In this document: piece by piece, positions 29,701 through 37,908 of the stretch
Layout of the letters: every line of letters begins with the position of its first letter
Numbering within the stretch: position 1 is the first letter of the stretch
Origin: a virus
Direction: 5' to 3' (one strand)
IMG/VR virus record: IMGVR_UViG_3300027852_000095
Coordinates: 1-39,336 of that record
DNA: 39,336 nucleotides
Made by a program: the position numbers and the translations under genes
The notes under the pieces: model-generated
What the model saw: only the letters and a program-made list of their open reading frames with translations
What the model was told of the DNA's origin: nothing
Database searches by the model: none

Positions 29701-31719
29701 ATGTTTTGGTAATACAAGGGATCCTTCGTTATATGAGATATATCCGTCTTTTCCAATCTTAACAACGTCCAATAGTCCCGCTGGCAAATCTTTTATTTTA
29801 GCGACTGATTCGCTTCTATCTAAAGATAGAATATATCTAATAGACCCGTAAACTTTAAAATGATCCTTGACGTATTGCCCAATGTTTTTCGTAGCTCCTA
29901 TGTTGTCAATACTAAGTATCGAATTGTCTGAGCCTAAAAATATGACAGAAATCTTGCCTTTTCTTATAAAATCCCTAGCAGCTTCAGCGACATTATCAGA
30001 ATTGCTTATTTTAGGCAAATCAACTATATGCTTTTCTTTCTTCTTAAGGTAAGAACGTCTTTCAGATATCATGCTACCTGAAGAAGACTCTTTTAAAAAC
30101 AGAAATTCATCCCCATTTGTGACAATATGACCGCCAAAATCTCCTTTTACAAGCTGTTCAATCGCCCTCGTAAACGCAATATCCTGAATTGACGCATTCA
30201 CGTCCCCGGTCGGATGATTATGAGCAATATAAACCTGATCGGCTTTTAACTTCTCTTTTACATTATTTATTTTGTATAATGTTTTTTTGTTGAAATTTAC
30301 TGAGGAAGGATGCCCTGATGTCAAAACCCTATGGGCAACAACTTTGCTATTTTTAACGTAGACTATCTGGAATTGTTCTATCTTGGGGTGACGAAAAGCA
30401 GCAACTATCTCCGCGACGTCTCCGTCCTCGACGATTAGCTTTCCTCTGTAATCAACAAAACCGCGCTCTTTTAATTCCTTTGCGATTTTGCTAACTTTTT
30501 GCTTTCTGAGTTTGAACTTCTTTTTGTATACTTCGCTTTGTGGCGTGGAAGACCGTTCAATATCTCTGGAAACGATCTCGATATCTTTCTTTTTATCAAC
30601 ATGAGCAACTTCCTCCTCGCTTAAAGTATGCTCTAAATTAGTTGATTTGTCAATAATTTTTGGAGCAAGCGGATCTTTCGTTTCTTCAATAGTAAATTCT
30701 TTTGTTAAAGCCTTCTCGGGCTCCGCTTTAACAATGGGCTTTTCTTTTAAGGTCGGCTTTAATAAAGCTGGTATTTTAGCCCCTGCGATAACTGCAGCCT
30801 CAGTCTTTGGAATTTTCTTTATACCCTTAACAATATCTTTCCCCGCCACAAGCTTTTTCTCTCCAACCTCGCTGACAAGCACCTTCTTTACGCTTTTAAT
30901 CCAATCAGCCGCAAGTTTCTTAGGAGTTTGCGCTTTTTCTAAAATATCAAACGCTCCTGGTCTTAAAATCTCCCCAGGCTTCTCGCTTCCAAGAATAGCT
31001 TTTCTTACATCTAATCTTACATCTTCAAATTTTCTGATTTTCGGAGTTAAAGTCTTGCCTTTGCTTACTAGCTTAGGATCTCTCTGCTTTAGTATGCTTT
31101 TTGTGACCTTATCGACTAATTCTTCCCCGGATCTGAAAGCACCTCTTGTCTTTATGTTTTTAGATATTCCTTTTAGCGTTCTAGGGGCAGTCCCAAGTCC
31201 TAAAGACATACTTATAAGGTCTCCTGCAGTACCTAGCCCAGCTGCCGCAATATTGGGAAGAGTAAACAAGCCTTGTTCTTCTGTAGGTGGTGGAAATAAC
31301 TTTCTGGCTTCTCCTCCGAGATAGCCTTCTGGCGTTAGATCTGGTCTAATCAAGCCTTGAATAGCTTCTTTTGGGATGTCTGCAAAGTCGCCTTTCAATA
31401 GCGGAGGAATCGATCTTTTTATTGCGGTGGAAGGTCTGAAAATAGTTTCGAGTGGTGTCTTTAAAACTTCAAGGGCTTCCTCTTGTTGCTCAACGGGAGC
31501 AAAAGGATTGAGGGCAGGGATTATCTTATGACCACCAGTTAAAAACCTTGTAATTCCTTCTTTCTGTTCTTTTGCAACCTTCTCAGCTTCTTCAAGGGTT
31601 TGTCCCGCGGAAATGAAATCTATGGCTTTTGAAATAAACGGGTTAGTAAAAAGCTTCTGGGTAGGAGTTAAACTATCTCTTGGGTCTTTTCTTTTTTTTT
31701 TAAATAAATCAAATGGCAT
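26725..31719 (-). CDS. giant polyvalent virion protein with RadC/JAB domain (1664 aa)
   Basis: The longest gene. An N-terminal region with Pro-rich and hydrophobic stretches is followed near residues 430-545 by a RadC-type JAB/MPN metalloprotease fold (IAHNHPTGDVNASIQDIAFT, with the H-x-H-P, Ser and Asp of the active site intact around 499-515). The middle is a charged helical part. The C-terminal 550 residues (VTFFVSGNLSTATKQTASFLQG, PSAEAVKFADKSIRRSQP, LIWMYIAPAIMFGALS) resemble the large polyvalent-protein-associated domains of ejected phage proteins. Such proteins enter the cell with the DNA and may act against host defence. Position after the tail hub and lysozyme fits an ejection protein. 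Exact domain limits are my estimate. Confidence 0.8.
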   Translation of the reverse strand: MPFDLFKKKRKDPRDSLTPTQKLFTNPFISKAIDFISAGQTLEEAEKVAKEQKEGITRFLTGGHKIIPALNPFAPVEQQEEALEVLKTPLETIFRPSTAIKRSIPPLLKGDFADIPKEAIQGLIRPDLTPEGYLGGEARKLFPPPTEEQGLFTLPNIAAAGLGTAGDLISMSLGLGTAPRTLKGISKNIKTRGAFRSGEELVDKVTKSILKQRDPKLVSKGKTLTPKIRKFEDVRLDVRKAILGSEKPGEILRPGAFDILEKAQTPKKLAADWIKSVKKVLVSEVGEKKLVAGKDIVKGIKKIPKTEAAVIAGAKIPALLKPTLKEKPIVKAEPEKALTKEFTIEETKDPLAPKIIDKSTNLEHTLSEEEVAHVDKKKDIEIVSRDIERSSTPQSEVYKKKFKLRKQKVSKIAKELKERGFVDYRGKLIVEDGDVAEIVAAFRHPKIEQFQIVYVKNSKVVAHRVLTSGHPSSVNFNKKTLYKINNVKEKLKADQVYIAHNHPTGDVNASIQDIAFTRAIEQLVKGDFGGHIVTNGDEFLFLKESSSGSMISERRSYLKKKEKHIVDLPKISNSDNVAEAARDFIRKGKISVIFLGSDNSILSIDNIGATKNIGQYVKDHFKVYGSIRYILSLDRSESVAKIKDLPAGLLDVVKIGKDGYISYNEGSLVLPKHIKPFEPLKDPKNAVGVQEPPAKPPTEPPVAQGVPEEPEFKPIPTKKVKGIVREATGLKKPVIPVKMSERAALKRELGQEQKESRKGFIAGRRLGAEEATMKIRTVLSKQKERKELSTEVKRLIKNIQTKPTKDLPIEYKDAIDDIKSNIDFEKVRLSNILKREKALKLVDEDVREAAKELASINAEDMTLSDLQEVDDIVSQIYHSGVHEHRFLSNEIKIEHDKAILKAAEQLKPKKAKKSVLPLEKILREESPTSRRKRTAKHYLYADRRPEAIFEELDNFKEGGVFTDTVWNPTIEGTNKYYDALDKATKDISAITDPMKGKLFLEMFKVGEDWINAGGKTIDIPGIKTKITRSDAMAVYAHSQNKTNTAHLKAMGFTDAQINNVISQLSTEEKKVVDDVIDYLTNELFPSVDKTNVALKGTHLNQVDRYFPITGLQDLGSTKAVEIDLKAREDYRRKGMVTSFAKEREVTDSTTKGFKRLDFFSTLYNHIKNVSYYNNMAIPIRDASKVLRNPTIRNSIKNKYESSLNIINDRWIDSIKTNKIPGATTPIMNFIDTIGKNAVTFFVSGNLSTATKQTASFLQGAEYIGKVNAASGLLQVMVNPLGILEFASNRSTLIRERAKGLNIERDFQEMLAGKGAAGKFGVKDTDAAKKLKNVYGTAKVISMTPLRMFDMSTVLSIWKGAYDSKIANNIPSAEAVKFADKSIRRSQPMSGVINLADNFRAGTMLRQLTRLRNQPNQNMNLLVDTVQKFAQSENKGKAAKKFGSNLIWMYIAPAIMFGALSRKRWYREGKEGVKEFAYDMINYGIGGFTGMSGLFNAAAAPYFSSDLYNSWLDKIKDISQGRGEAAKQKAMLTAVGITVGAPAGGQIVKGIFGKDLQQKLLGGESQATRLKYEYKAALRITDKKERLARIKEINRKVKKKGLSVAKVTKDGKSWLRNDLRDKHKIEGNIDDLKNLRIMRKMSKEERGMLIRTYSASSQEKIRNKL

Positions 31720-31720
31720 A

Positions 31721-32326
31721 TTATATCTCTGGGTATAAACTGATTAAAAGCTTCAACCGGTCAAGCGCTGTCTTATTCCCTGCATATAAAGGTATTAACT
31801 TCTTCAATTCTGCGCGTGGATCCTCTACTTCTTGACCGCTTGCGAATATGGCCGCAATCTGCGTTTCAAACTCTGCAGGAATCGTCTCCTTTGTCTTCGC
31901 TTCCTTTACTCCGAAGATATTTTTTGTCGCTTTCTCAGGCTTAACTCCTGGCTGACTTCTTTCTAAGAGCGTGCTTCTTACTATGTCACCATAATTAGGT
32001 GTCTTAATAGTTTGTAGCTGTGATGGGTCAAATTCCCCACCTGCAACCCCTGGAAGAACACCACCGCCACCAGCTAAAGGAAAGCCCTTCGCTTCCTCTT
32101 TTAGCCCTAGTTTCTTGCCTACTTCGGGAATATTCTCATCAAATAAAAGAGCGTCTTTTACTAATTCGTCAATATCATTAGGCAACTCTTTGTCCTTTTT
32201 CTCTTTTCTTTCGCTAAGAGCTTCTTGATATTTTGATTGAGCAATCCCACTAATTCCAGAACCTAAACCAGCCGAAAACTTTTCAAGAATAGTCTCTCTT
32301 GGTTTTAATATTTGATAGCTTGCCAT
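31721..32326 (-). CDS. virion/ejection-associated protein (201 aa)
   Basis: A helical, charged protein with a Gly-rich centre (GFPLAGGGGVLPGVAGGEFD) and a C-terminal part (IPAEFETQIAAIFASGQEVEDPRAELKKLIPLYAGNKTALDRLKLLISL). Its stop is 1 base before the giant polyvalent gene and it follows the 271-aa virion gene, so it most likely belongs to the same set of ejected internal proteins. No family recognised. Confidence 0.7.
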   Translation of the reverse strand: MASYQILKPRETILEKFSAGLGSGISGIAQSKYQEALSERKEKKDKELPNDIDELVKDALLFDENIPEVGKKLGLKEEAKGFPLAGGGGVLPGVAGGEFDPSQLQTIKTPNYGDIVRSTLLERSQPGVKPEKATKNIFGVKEAKTKETIPAEFETQIAAIFASGQEVEDPRAELKKLIPLYAGNKTALDRLKLLISLYPEI

Positions 32327-32340
32327 ACTTCCCCCTTAGA

Positions 32341-33156
32341 TTATAAAAACATTAAAGGAAGCGCTTTTCCCACACCGCCTGCAACTCCCCCCATTAATTG
32401 CTGAATGAATGAAGGTGTAGACTCTCTGTAAAGAGGCGCTTGCTGTGTTCCTGATGCTAACCCTGCGATTTGCATAGGATAATCAACATTTGTCCTTAGC
32501 CATTCATTATACTTTGCCTGATTCATGGCTTGCTCAATATTTCGCGGTAAAGCCCCATATTGCTGGAAGGCTGCAGCTTTTTGCAATGGTTCTTGTGATA
32601 CTGTCTGAGCCATTCCTAGCGCCTGTGGAATGAGGTTTAATTGATTTTGTCTTTCCTGCATAGCCAACTCGCCCATAAGCTTATTAAGCCCGATGTTTAC
32701 ATCTGTAGAGGCTTCTGCTTGTTCCTTAAGCCTTCCTCCTGTCCACACATTTCCTGTTCCACCGGCCCGCGACATTATATCTTTCTGCGTTGTGTCAAGA
32801 TTTCTAGCAGCCTCAGCTTTTACAGCTTGATAATATGGGGATGTTGTTGGATCGAAACCACCTGTCAAAGTCTGACCTACAACATTCCTCGCTTGCTTAA
32901 AGGTAGGATCCTGTTGTATTCCACCCTCACCATATCTTCTAAGAAAATCAAAGCTCTGTGTTTCTTGCGGAGTCATTGAAGCAACTAAATCGCCCATGTA
33001 AGATTGCCCTGGTTGCCCTATTTGTCCACCAAGCCAATCAACATATGGCTTCCTTACTTTTTGATACGGATCTGCCGCTATTTCAAGCGATTGATCTTCT
33101 TTGCCTAAAATAGAATCTCTTATATCATCAGTTCCCCACATCCAATTAAATCCCAT
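32341..33156 (-). CDS. virion protein, DNA-ejection-like (271 aa)
   Basis: A mostly helical Gln/Ala-rich protein. The N-terminus (GFNWMWGTDDIRDSILG) and the part KPYVDWLGGQIGQPGQSYMGDLVASMTPQETQSFDFLRRYGEGG resemble the conserved start of internal virion proteins often found before the large ejection proteins of short-tailed phages. Gly-rich segments (GFDPTTSPYYQ, AGGTGNVWTGGRLKEQ) and a hydrophobic end (GGVAGGVGKALPLMFL) follow. The last base of the lysozyme gene overlaps its start (TAATG). Likely part of the ejected core. Confidence 0.7.
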   Translation of the reverse strand: MGFNWMWGTDDIRDSILGKEDQSLEIAADPYQKVRKPYVDWLGGQIGQPGQSYMGDLVASMTPQETQSFDFLRRYGEGGIQQDPTFKQARNVVGQTLTGGFDPTTSPYYQAVKAEAARNLDTTQKDIMSRAGGTGNVWTGGRLKEQAEASTDVNIGLNKLMGELAMQERQNQLNLIPQALGMAQTVSQEPLQKAAAFQQYGALPRNIEQAMNQAKYNEWLRTNVDYPMQIAGLASGTQQAPLYRESTPSFIQQLMGGVAGGVGKALPLMFL

Positions 33157-33683
33157 TATTCACCCCCTAATTGTCGAAGCATTTCTGCCTCTAATAATTT
33201 ATTTTTTATATTTTTTAAAGTATCGTAATGCGCCTTAGCTCTTCGCTTGGTTTGCTTATAATATGGTGTTTCTTTTTTCTTTGTGTCTGCGTTGCTATAT
33301 CTAAGCTCTTCGGCTGCCCTGTCAAAATCGCCTGACTTTATTGCCTTACGAAAACCTTTAAACTTCTTCATCCTGGGTGCGCCCATATTAAAGTGCATAT
33401 CAACAACAACCTCTCTTGCGTCCTCATCAAGCGAATCGTACCCTTTACCAACAAAGTTTCTTGCGTCTTCTTCGGCTATTGCTCTATTTGCCATGAATGC
33501 AACTTGATTCTCTTGCTCTGTAATAGCTCTTTTACCGGACACAACATCTTTAGGTAATAGCTTTACATTATGGGGTTCTGCTACATTAATTCCTGACCCA
33601 ACCGTAGGCACGGCTTTCCTTCCTCCGCGCTCTTGGAAAACTTTAGGTGTATATCCTTCAAAGAATTTAGTTAAATTTGGCAT
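33156..33683 (-). CDS. GH24-like (T4/P22-type) lysozyme
   Basis: About 175 residues with ATG at 33683 (AAGG 8 bases upstream). The muramidase pattern is visible: Glu9 in FFEGYTPKVFQERGG, Thr27 in TVGSG (TxGxG), and VVVDMHFNMGAPRMKKF near 92-107, the P22-lysozyme-like helix with HFN. The enzyme cuts the MurNAc-GlcNAc bond of peptidoglycan. Lying between the tail hub and the ejected proteins, it may be a virion-associated lysin or the lysis endolysin. A longer frame from 33767 would add 28 residues with a hydrophobic segment (see findings). Confidence 0.8.
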   Translation of the reverse strand: MPNLTKFFEGYTPKVFQERGGRKAVPTVGSGINVAEPHNVKLLPKDVVSGKRAITEQENQVAFMANRAIAEEDARNFVGKGYDSLDEDAREVVVDMHFNMGAPRMKKFKGFRKAIKSGDFDRAAEELRYSNADTKKKETPYYKQTKRRAKAHYDTLKNIKNKLLEAEMLRQLGGE

Positions 33684-33693
33684 ATTATTTACC

Positions 33694-33990
33694 TTACGAC
33701 AATGTGATTTGCTGGAACTTGTAACCAGAAGCAGCCCCATCATAAATACAAATATGTAACGTGTCATCTGCGCCCCCGTTTATTAACAAGTAAAATCTCC
33801 CTAGATTCTCTGCGGCAGCCGTAGGAAGCGCTGAGACTCGCTCAGGACGTATTTTTATTAAATCATCGTATATGTTCTTAAACATATCATTTAAATGCTT
33901 CACAAGCTGAGTAAAGACATTTCTAGTGCCTTCCTCTTTGGCTTCTTTTATATTTGGTACCATCATTACTGATTTATGTTTCAAGTCCAT
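33694..33990 (-). CDS. small virion-module protein (98 aa)
   Basis: Hydrophilic helical N-terminus (KEEGTRNVFTQLVKHLNDMFKNIYDDLIKIRPERV) then a beta segment (NLGRFYLLINGGADDTLHICIYDGAASGYKFQQI). The domain near the end resembles small tail-fibre assembly or adhesin-associated modules, but I cannot name it. It lies 2 bases after the tail hub gene and its stop overlaps the lysozyme ribosome binding site. Confidence 0.7.
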   Translation of the reverse strand: MDLKHKSVMMVPNIKEAKEEGTRNVFTQLVKHLNDMFKNIYDDLIKIRPERVSALPTAAAENLGRFYLLINGGADDTLHICIYDGAASGYKFQQITLS

Positions 33991-33992
33991 GT

Positions 33993-36902
33993 TTAACTGT
34001 TCTTTCTTCCTTTAGGATGAACATAATTTATAAAGCCTAATAAACTAAAATCATTAGTCGCGCTTATCTCTAGCTGGAAAGTTTCTGCGTGTTTATTCCA
34101 TGTAATGAATTTTTTTATTATATCTTTATCTTCATTATCCGGAATTAAAGAGATCGTCTTTGTTGCAGATTCGTAGGAAGTCTTATCATTTAATCTTAAC
34201 TTTATACTAACGCTTCCGCTGGTACTAGCCTTAAGCCACCAGCTTTGTTTTTTTAGCCTTTTTCTATCATTAGGATTTCCAAAACTTAACCTCTTGAACC
34301 TTGCCAATCTTGTAAACTCGCTACCATCATCAGTATTACCACTGTCCGCCAACCTGACATATCCGTCATATCCTCCATAAATAAGGATCCTTGAGGCATC
34401 CAAGAATTCCGCATCGTCCGCAAATCCACTAGTCTCGTCAGCGTATTGCTCTCCATAAATAGCATCATCAGCGTATACATCTGTGCTTCGCACATAACTT
34501 CCAAAGCAACAACAAGCATCAGCTTCTGCATATTCCCATACTTGAGGTATTTTCTGAATATAATCCCATACAAAAACATAATTATGTTTAGTTGCGTCAT
34601 TGTAAGGGCAAAACCATCTTATTTGATTCTTTTTCTGAATAACTTGACCCTTTATATATTCATCATTATTAGGATCAAACTCTTTAGTTTCCGGAAATAA
34701 TGATTCTGAAATAATATCATCTTGTAATAAATTCCATCTATGAACCTTCCTATCACTTCCATAATAAAATATAAAATCTTCATTCTTCACGACAGCATGA
34801 GGAGCACGACTACCGACACAAACCGAGTTTTCGTCATAATCAAATATTGTGCTTCCACCAACCCACCGACCTATATACGCGTTGTTTTCTTTTAAGACTA
34901 CGTGATACCCATTAAATACTATTACTCCCTTTATTTCATCCGTATTCTCTTCGTTAAATTGCCTAAAATTTGAATCATCCCAACTCAATATATTTGCAAC
35001 GTCAGAGAAGTATTCTGTTGTAGGCTCATTGCTCCCCACAACGCACCAGAGGAATATTAACCGACTCTTGTAAGCAGATACATACTTTGCTGCTGTGAAG
35101 CCTGTAGGTGTCCCTGTAAGAGCCACTACTTGCCCGGATCCATTCCAATACACTGGCATATCTATACCATTTGTTAAAACAATAACCCTCCCCAAATTCG
35201 TATCGACAAACTCTTCTGAATCCCAATAATCCGTATTTCCACCAGTGAATATTTTACGAATTGTATATGCCTGTTGATAAGCTGTTGATCCAGCATAAAC
35301 CGCTGTCAAAGTAATTTCTGTATCACTATTAACAGTATCAATAGTGTACCAAGTTGATCCTGTATGCAAATCTCCCGTTCCTAACTTTATAAATCCGCCG
35401 GCAGTTGCTTGACCAGCCCAATCCCCGGCCACAATCTGATCGATGTAACAAACTAATCCGCCTTTATCTACTGCCTGCGATATGCCAATAGAAATAACAG
35501 CTGTCAACAAGGAGGGATCATCCAAAGTAAGATTAACCCAAGTCCAGGTATCGGCGGCTATTTCCGGGAAATCAATTGCTTCAAGAGGTGATGCACATGC
35601 AGCAGTATTATCTAAATTAAATACAAAATCTCCCGCATCTAACGCAACATTTGACCTGAACCAGAACCCTATTGAATCATAAGAAGATAAATCAATACTG
35701 GAAATATCGTGGTAAGCTAAAAGCTCAACTCCGGCCGCAGCATTAATATGAAGCTGAACTGAAGATGTATTTTCTTTAAAAACTGTAGTATTTCTTGCCA
35801 CTTCGCCGTCAATACCATTTCCTGAATTGTAAATAAAATCTATCTCGTCAGTAGATAAAACAGTATCTGAATAATAGCGGAAGTCATCTATAACAACATC
35901 TGTAAAATTATAATTACCTAGACTATTTAAGTTTTGACATCCTAATCTTCCATTATCCAAACCCGTTAAATCATTAATCCATACTGTCTTATCTGTATCA
36001 TCATAAAAATAACTTCCAGAATCTAAAACTGAATCTATATACACTTTAGGAGTAATACCATCTTGAGTAAATACTATATGATAATCTATAGCCTCAGTTA
36101 AAAGACTTGTCATCAAATAAAATTTTAATGTTCCAGCATCATATATGGAAAGCCCTAATCTATATGTAGAAGAGGTTACCGATACAGTCTGAATGAGAAG
36201 ATTTTCTAATGCATCTGTATCTCCAAGACAAAAAACACCTCCACCACTACCACTGGCTTCAAGTTTACGTATATGAAAGGAAAAACTTCCTTTAGTATCA
36301 GAGCTAACACCTGCAAGCATTGAATCAATATTCACATACTCAGTTGATCCATTAAATTCAAAAGCTTTATTTATTGTACCATCCACAGACAGATTACTAG
36401 TATTAACCGACGCTGTGCCATTATTTGCCCCGCTTCCATCATCAGTAACTGTAGTGTTTGCAGCATCGTCGTTACATTTAAAATGCGTGTATGGTTTAAT
36501 TAAATTAGTCCAAGCTACAGGGCTATCGTCGCAATCATCGACATTTAATCCCCCATATACCTTTGCTGACCCATTTTCAACACGAATTGCACCATTAGTA
36601 TAGACAGGCGTTAGAATGTCATATCTTGAATTTACAAAATCATATTTATAAATATCCTTTGGAGTGGCAAACATGGCAAATTCGGTCAAGTTTAACAATT
36701 TTAATTTAGGGATAGCCATAACATATCCACTTAAAGCCGTATCGCTAAACTTCGCAAGCCCATCCCTACCCTTAAGATCCTCATTGAAAAATTCCATATT
36801 TCGAGAATATGGACTCACTTGGTCATGTAAAAATTCTTCGGGTTTATTTAAAACAATACCTTTATTTGGAAGGAAAACCGGATGTTTTTTTGATGTTGTC
36901 AT
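33993..36902 (-). CDS. tail hub/stabilisation-like protein with inserted LamG domain (969 aa)
   Basis: N-terminal NKGIVLNKPEEFLHDQVSPYSRNMEFFNEDLKGRDGLAKFSD is characteristic of hub or stabilisation proteins of short-tailed phages (P22 gp10-type). Residues about 130-365 hold a LamG/concanavalin-like domain (HFKCNDDAAN, AFEFNGSTEYVNIDSML, YHIVFTQDGITPKVYIDSVLD, VIDDFRYYSDTVLSTDEIDFIYNSG), then a CBM-like beta domain (SSIDLSSYDSIGFWFRSN, FVFNLDNTAAC). From about 540 on come beta-propeller-like repeats (GGNTDYWDSEEFVDTNLGRVIVLTNG, YVSAYKSRLIFLW, GVIVFNGYHVVLK). It would close the portal channel and carry glycan-binding domains. No signal peptide here. Exact fold unproven. Confidence 0.75.
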   Translation of the reverse strand: MTTSKKHPVFLPNKGIVLNKPEEFLHDQVSPYSRNMEFFNEDLKGRDGLAKFSDTALSGYVMAIPKLKLLNLTEFAMFATPKDIYKYDFVNSRYDILTPVYTNGAIRVENGSAKVYGGLNVDDCDDSPVAWTNLIKPYTHFKCNDDAANTTVTDDGSGANNGTASVNTSNLSVDGTINKAFEFNGSTEYVNIDSMLAGVSSDTKGSFSFHIRKLEASGSGGGVFCLGDTDALENLLIQTVSVTSSTYRLGLSIYDAGTLKFYLMTSLLTEAIDYHIVFTQDGITPKVYIDSVLDSGSYFYDDTDKTVWINDLTGLDNGRLGCQNLNSLGNYNFTDVVIDDFRYYSDTVLSTDEIDFIYNSGNGIDGEVARNTTVFKENTSSVQLHINAAAGVELLAYHDISSIDLSSYDSIGFWFRSNVALDAGDFVFNLDNTAACASPLEAIDFPEIAADTWTWVNLTLDDPSLLTAVISIGISQAVDKGGLVCYIDQIVAGDWAGQATAGGFIKLGTGDLHTGSTWYTIDTVNSDTEITLTAVYAGSTAYQQAYTIRKIFTGGNTDYWDSEEFVDTNLGRVIVLTNGIDMPVYWNGSGQVVALTGTPTGFTAAKYVSAYKSRLIFLWCVVGSNEPTTEYFSDVANILSWDDSNFRQFNEENTDEIKGVIVFNGYHVVLKENNAYIGRWVGGSTIFDYDENSVCVGSRAPHAVVKNEDFIFYYGSDRKVHRWNLLQDDIISESLFPETKEFDPNNDEYIKGQVIQKKNQIRWFCPYNDATKHNYVFVWDYIQKIPQVWEYAEADACCCFGSYVRSTDVYADDAIYGEQYADETSGFADDAEFLDASRILIYGGYDGYVRLADSGNTDDGSEFTRLARFKRLSFGNPNDRKRLKKQSWWLKASTSGSVSIKLRLNDKTSYESATKTISLIPDNEDKDIIKKFITWNKHAETFQLEISATNDFSLLGFINYVHPKGRKNS

Positions 36903-36917
36903 ATAACATTTTCCTTG

Positions 36918-37823
36918 TTAGGATCCCATCGCCCACCACATAACCGAAGTGGCTGTAGAGTTTTGATGTGTCAAAACCATTGAACTACCGCTTGATCTCG
37001 AACAAGATATGGCTCCGTCTGTTCCCGCTGTTCCTGTATTTATATTGCCACCACAAACATAACTTGAAGCACTAGAAAAAGGCAAATTAGTTATTGTTGC
37101 CTGTCCGTTATCTCCTAAAGATCCAGTCGTTCCATAAGCTACTTTATATGCTGAGGCTCTTATCTGTGTACTTGAGGATGTAGATGTACCGTAATTATAG
37201 ATAGCTTGCTCAGAGACATACTCTTGAGCAGTAGCACCAGAGTTCATTCTAAGCGTCTGGTAAGCCGTTCCTTTTGCTAAGGTGTCCCATGTTCCAGCAT
37301 TGTTATAAAGAATATCTCCTGCGGCTTCTCCGCTTATCTGGAACGTCATAGCCCCGGTATTAGCAAGAGAAATGTTTCCAGATACCGCAACATCTGTGGC
37401 TACTCCGGATCCATTACCTACAAGTATCTGTGCGTCTGTTAAGGCTCCTCCGGCAATTTTTATCTTTCCTGCTGTTGTAATTTGTATTACATTATCATCT
37501 TCATCAATCGTAAATAGCTCTGTCTTAGATGAAACGTCTTTCCCATAAGTAATTATCGTGTCCGCAACTCCTGTATCATCTGAGCCCCTAACATAATGAG
37601 GTACTCGATTAAACCTCGTGACAGTGTCACCGGCCGTAAATCCATCCATAATGTCATCAAGGCGGTCTTCTATATCTACACGCAACTTCCTTATTTCACT
37701 AGGCCAGTTCTTATTTAATGTATGATCGATAGGTGAAGCATTATTCCAATCCCGGGTATAAGCAAAACAGACCGAGGCTATCATTACCAGCGAAAGTGTT
37801 AGGATTAAAAATCTCTTTTTCAT
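36918..37823 (-). CDS. tail-fibre-like protein with signal peptide (301 aa)
   Basis: The signal peptide (MKKRFLILTLSLVMIASVCFA) is followed by WNNASPIDHTLNKNWPSEIRKLRVDIEDRLDDIMDGF, a helical trimerisation-like segment, and repeats typical of phage fibres (AGGALTDAQILVGNGSGVATDVAVSGNISLANTGAMTFQISGEAAGDILYNNAGTWDTLAKG). Similar sentence-like fibre repeats occur in the LamG fibre at 944-3091. The C-terminus contains two Cys (SYVCGGN, ISCSRSSG). It precedes the tail hub. Probably a receptor-binding or tail-appendage protein; secretion is unexplained. Confidence 0.75.
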   Translation of the reverse strand: MKKRFLILTLSLVMIASVCFAYTRDWNNASPIDHTLNKNWPSEIRKLRVDIEDRLDDIMDGFTAGDTVTRFNRVPHYVRGSDDTGVADTIITYGKDVSSKTELFTIDEDDNVIQITTAGKIKIAGGALTDAQILVGNGSGVATDVAVSGNISLANTGAMTFQISGEAAGDILYNNAGTWDTLAKGTAYQTLRMNSGATAQEYVSEQAIYNYGTSTSSSTQIRASAYKVAYGTTGSLGDNGQATITNLPFSSASSYVCGGNINTGTAGTDGAISCSRSSGSSMVLTHQNSTATSVMWWAMGS

Positions 37824-37867
37824 TTCTCATTCTCTCCTTTATTTAAAAAATAACATTATGCGAAGAA

Positions 37868-37891
37868 AGCCGCCCCCCGGAAGAAGCGGCT
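37868..37891 (-). terminator. hairpin with short U-rich tail before the fibre gene
   Basis: Arms 37883-37891 and 37868-37876 (AGCCGCTTC with GGGGCGGCT, two G.U pairs) enclose a 6-base loop. The transcript continues UUUCUUCG, an imperfect U-tract. It lies between the small signal-peptide gene ending at 37909 and the fibre gene starting at 37823, so it probably gives partial termination. Confidence 0.5.
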
Positions 37892-37908
37892 ATCTCGATA
37901 ACCGATTA

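Noticed and set aside
30647-31324. Long plus-strand frame of 225 codons opposite the giant virion gene
   Set aside because: It is the antisense of a clear coding gene, has hydrophobic/Ser-rich composition typical of shadow frames, and lacks context on the plus strand.
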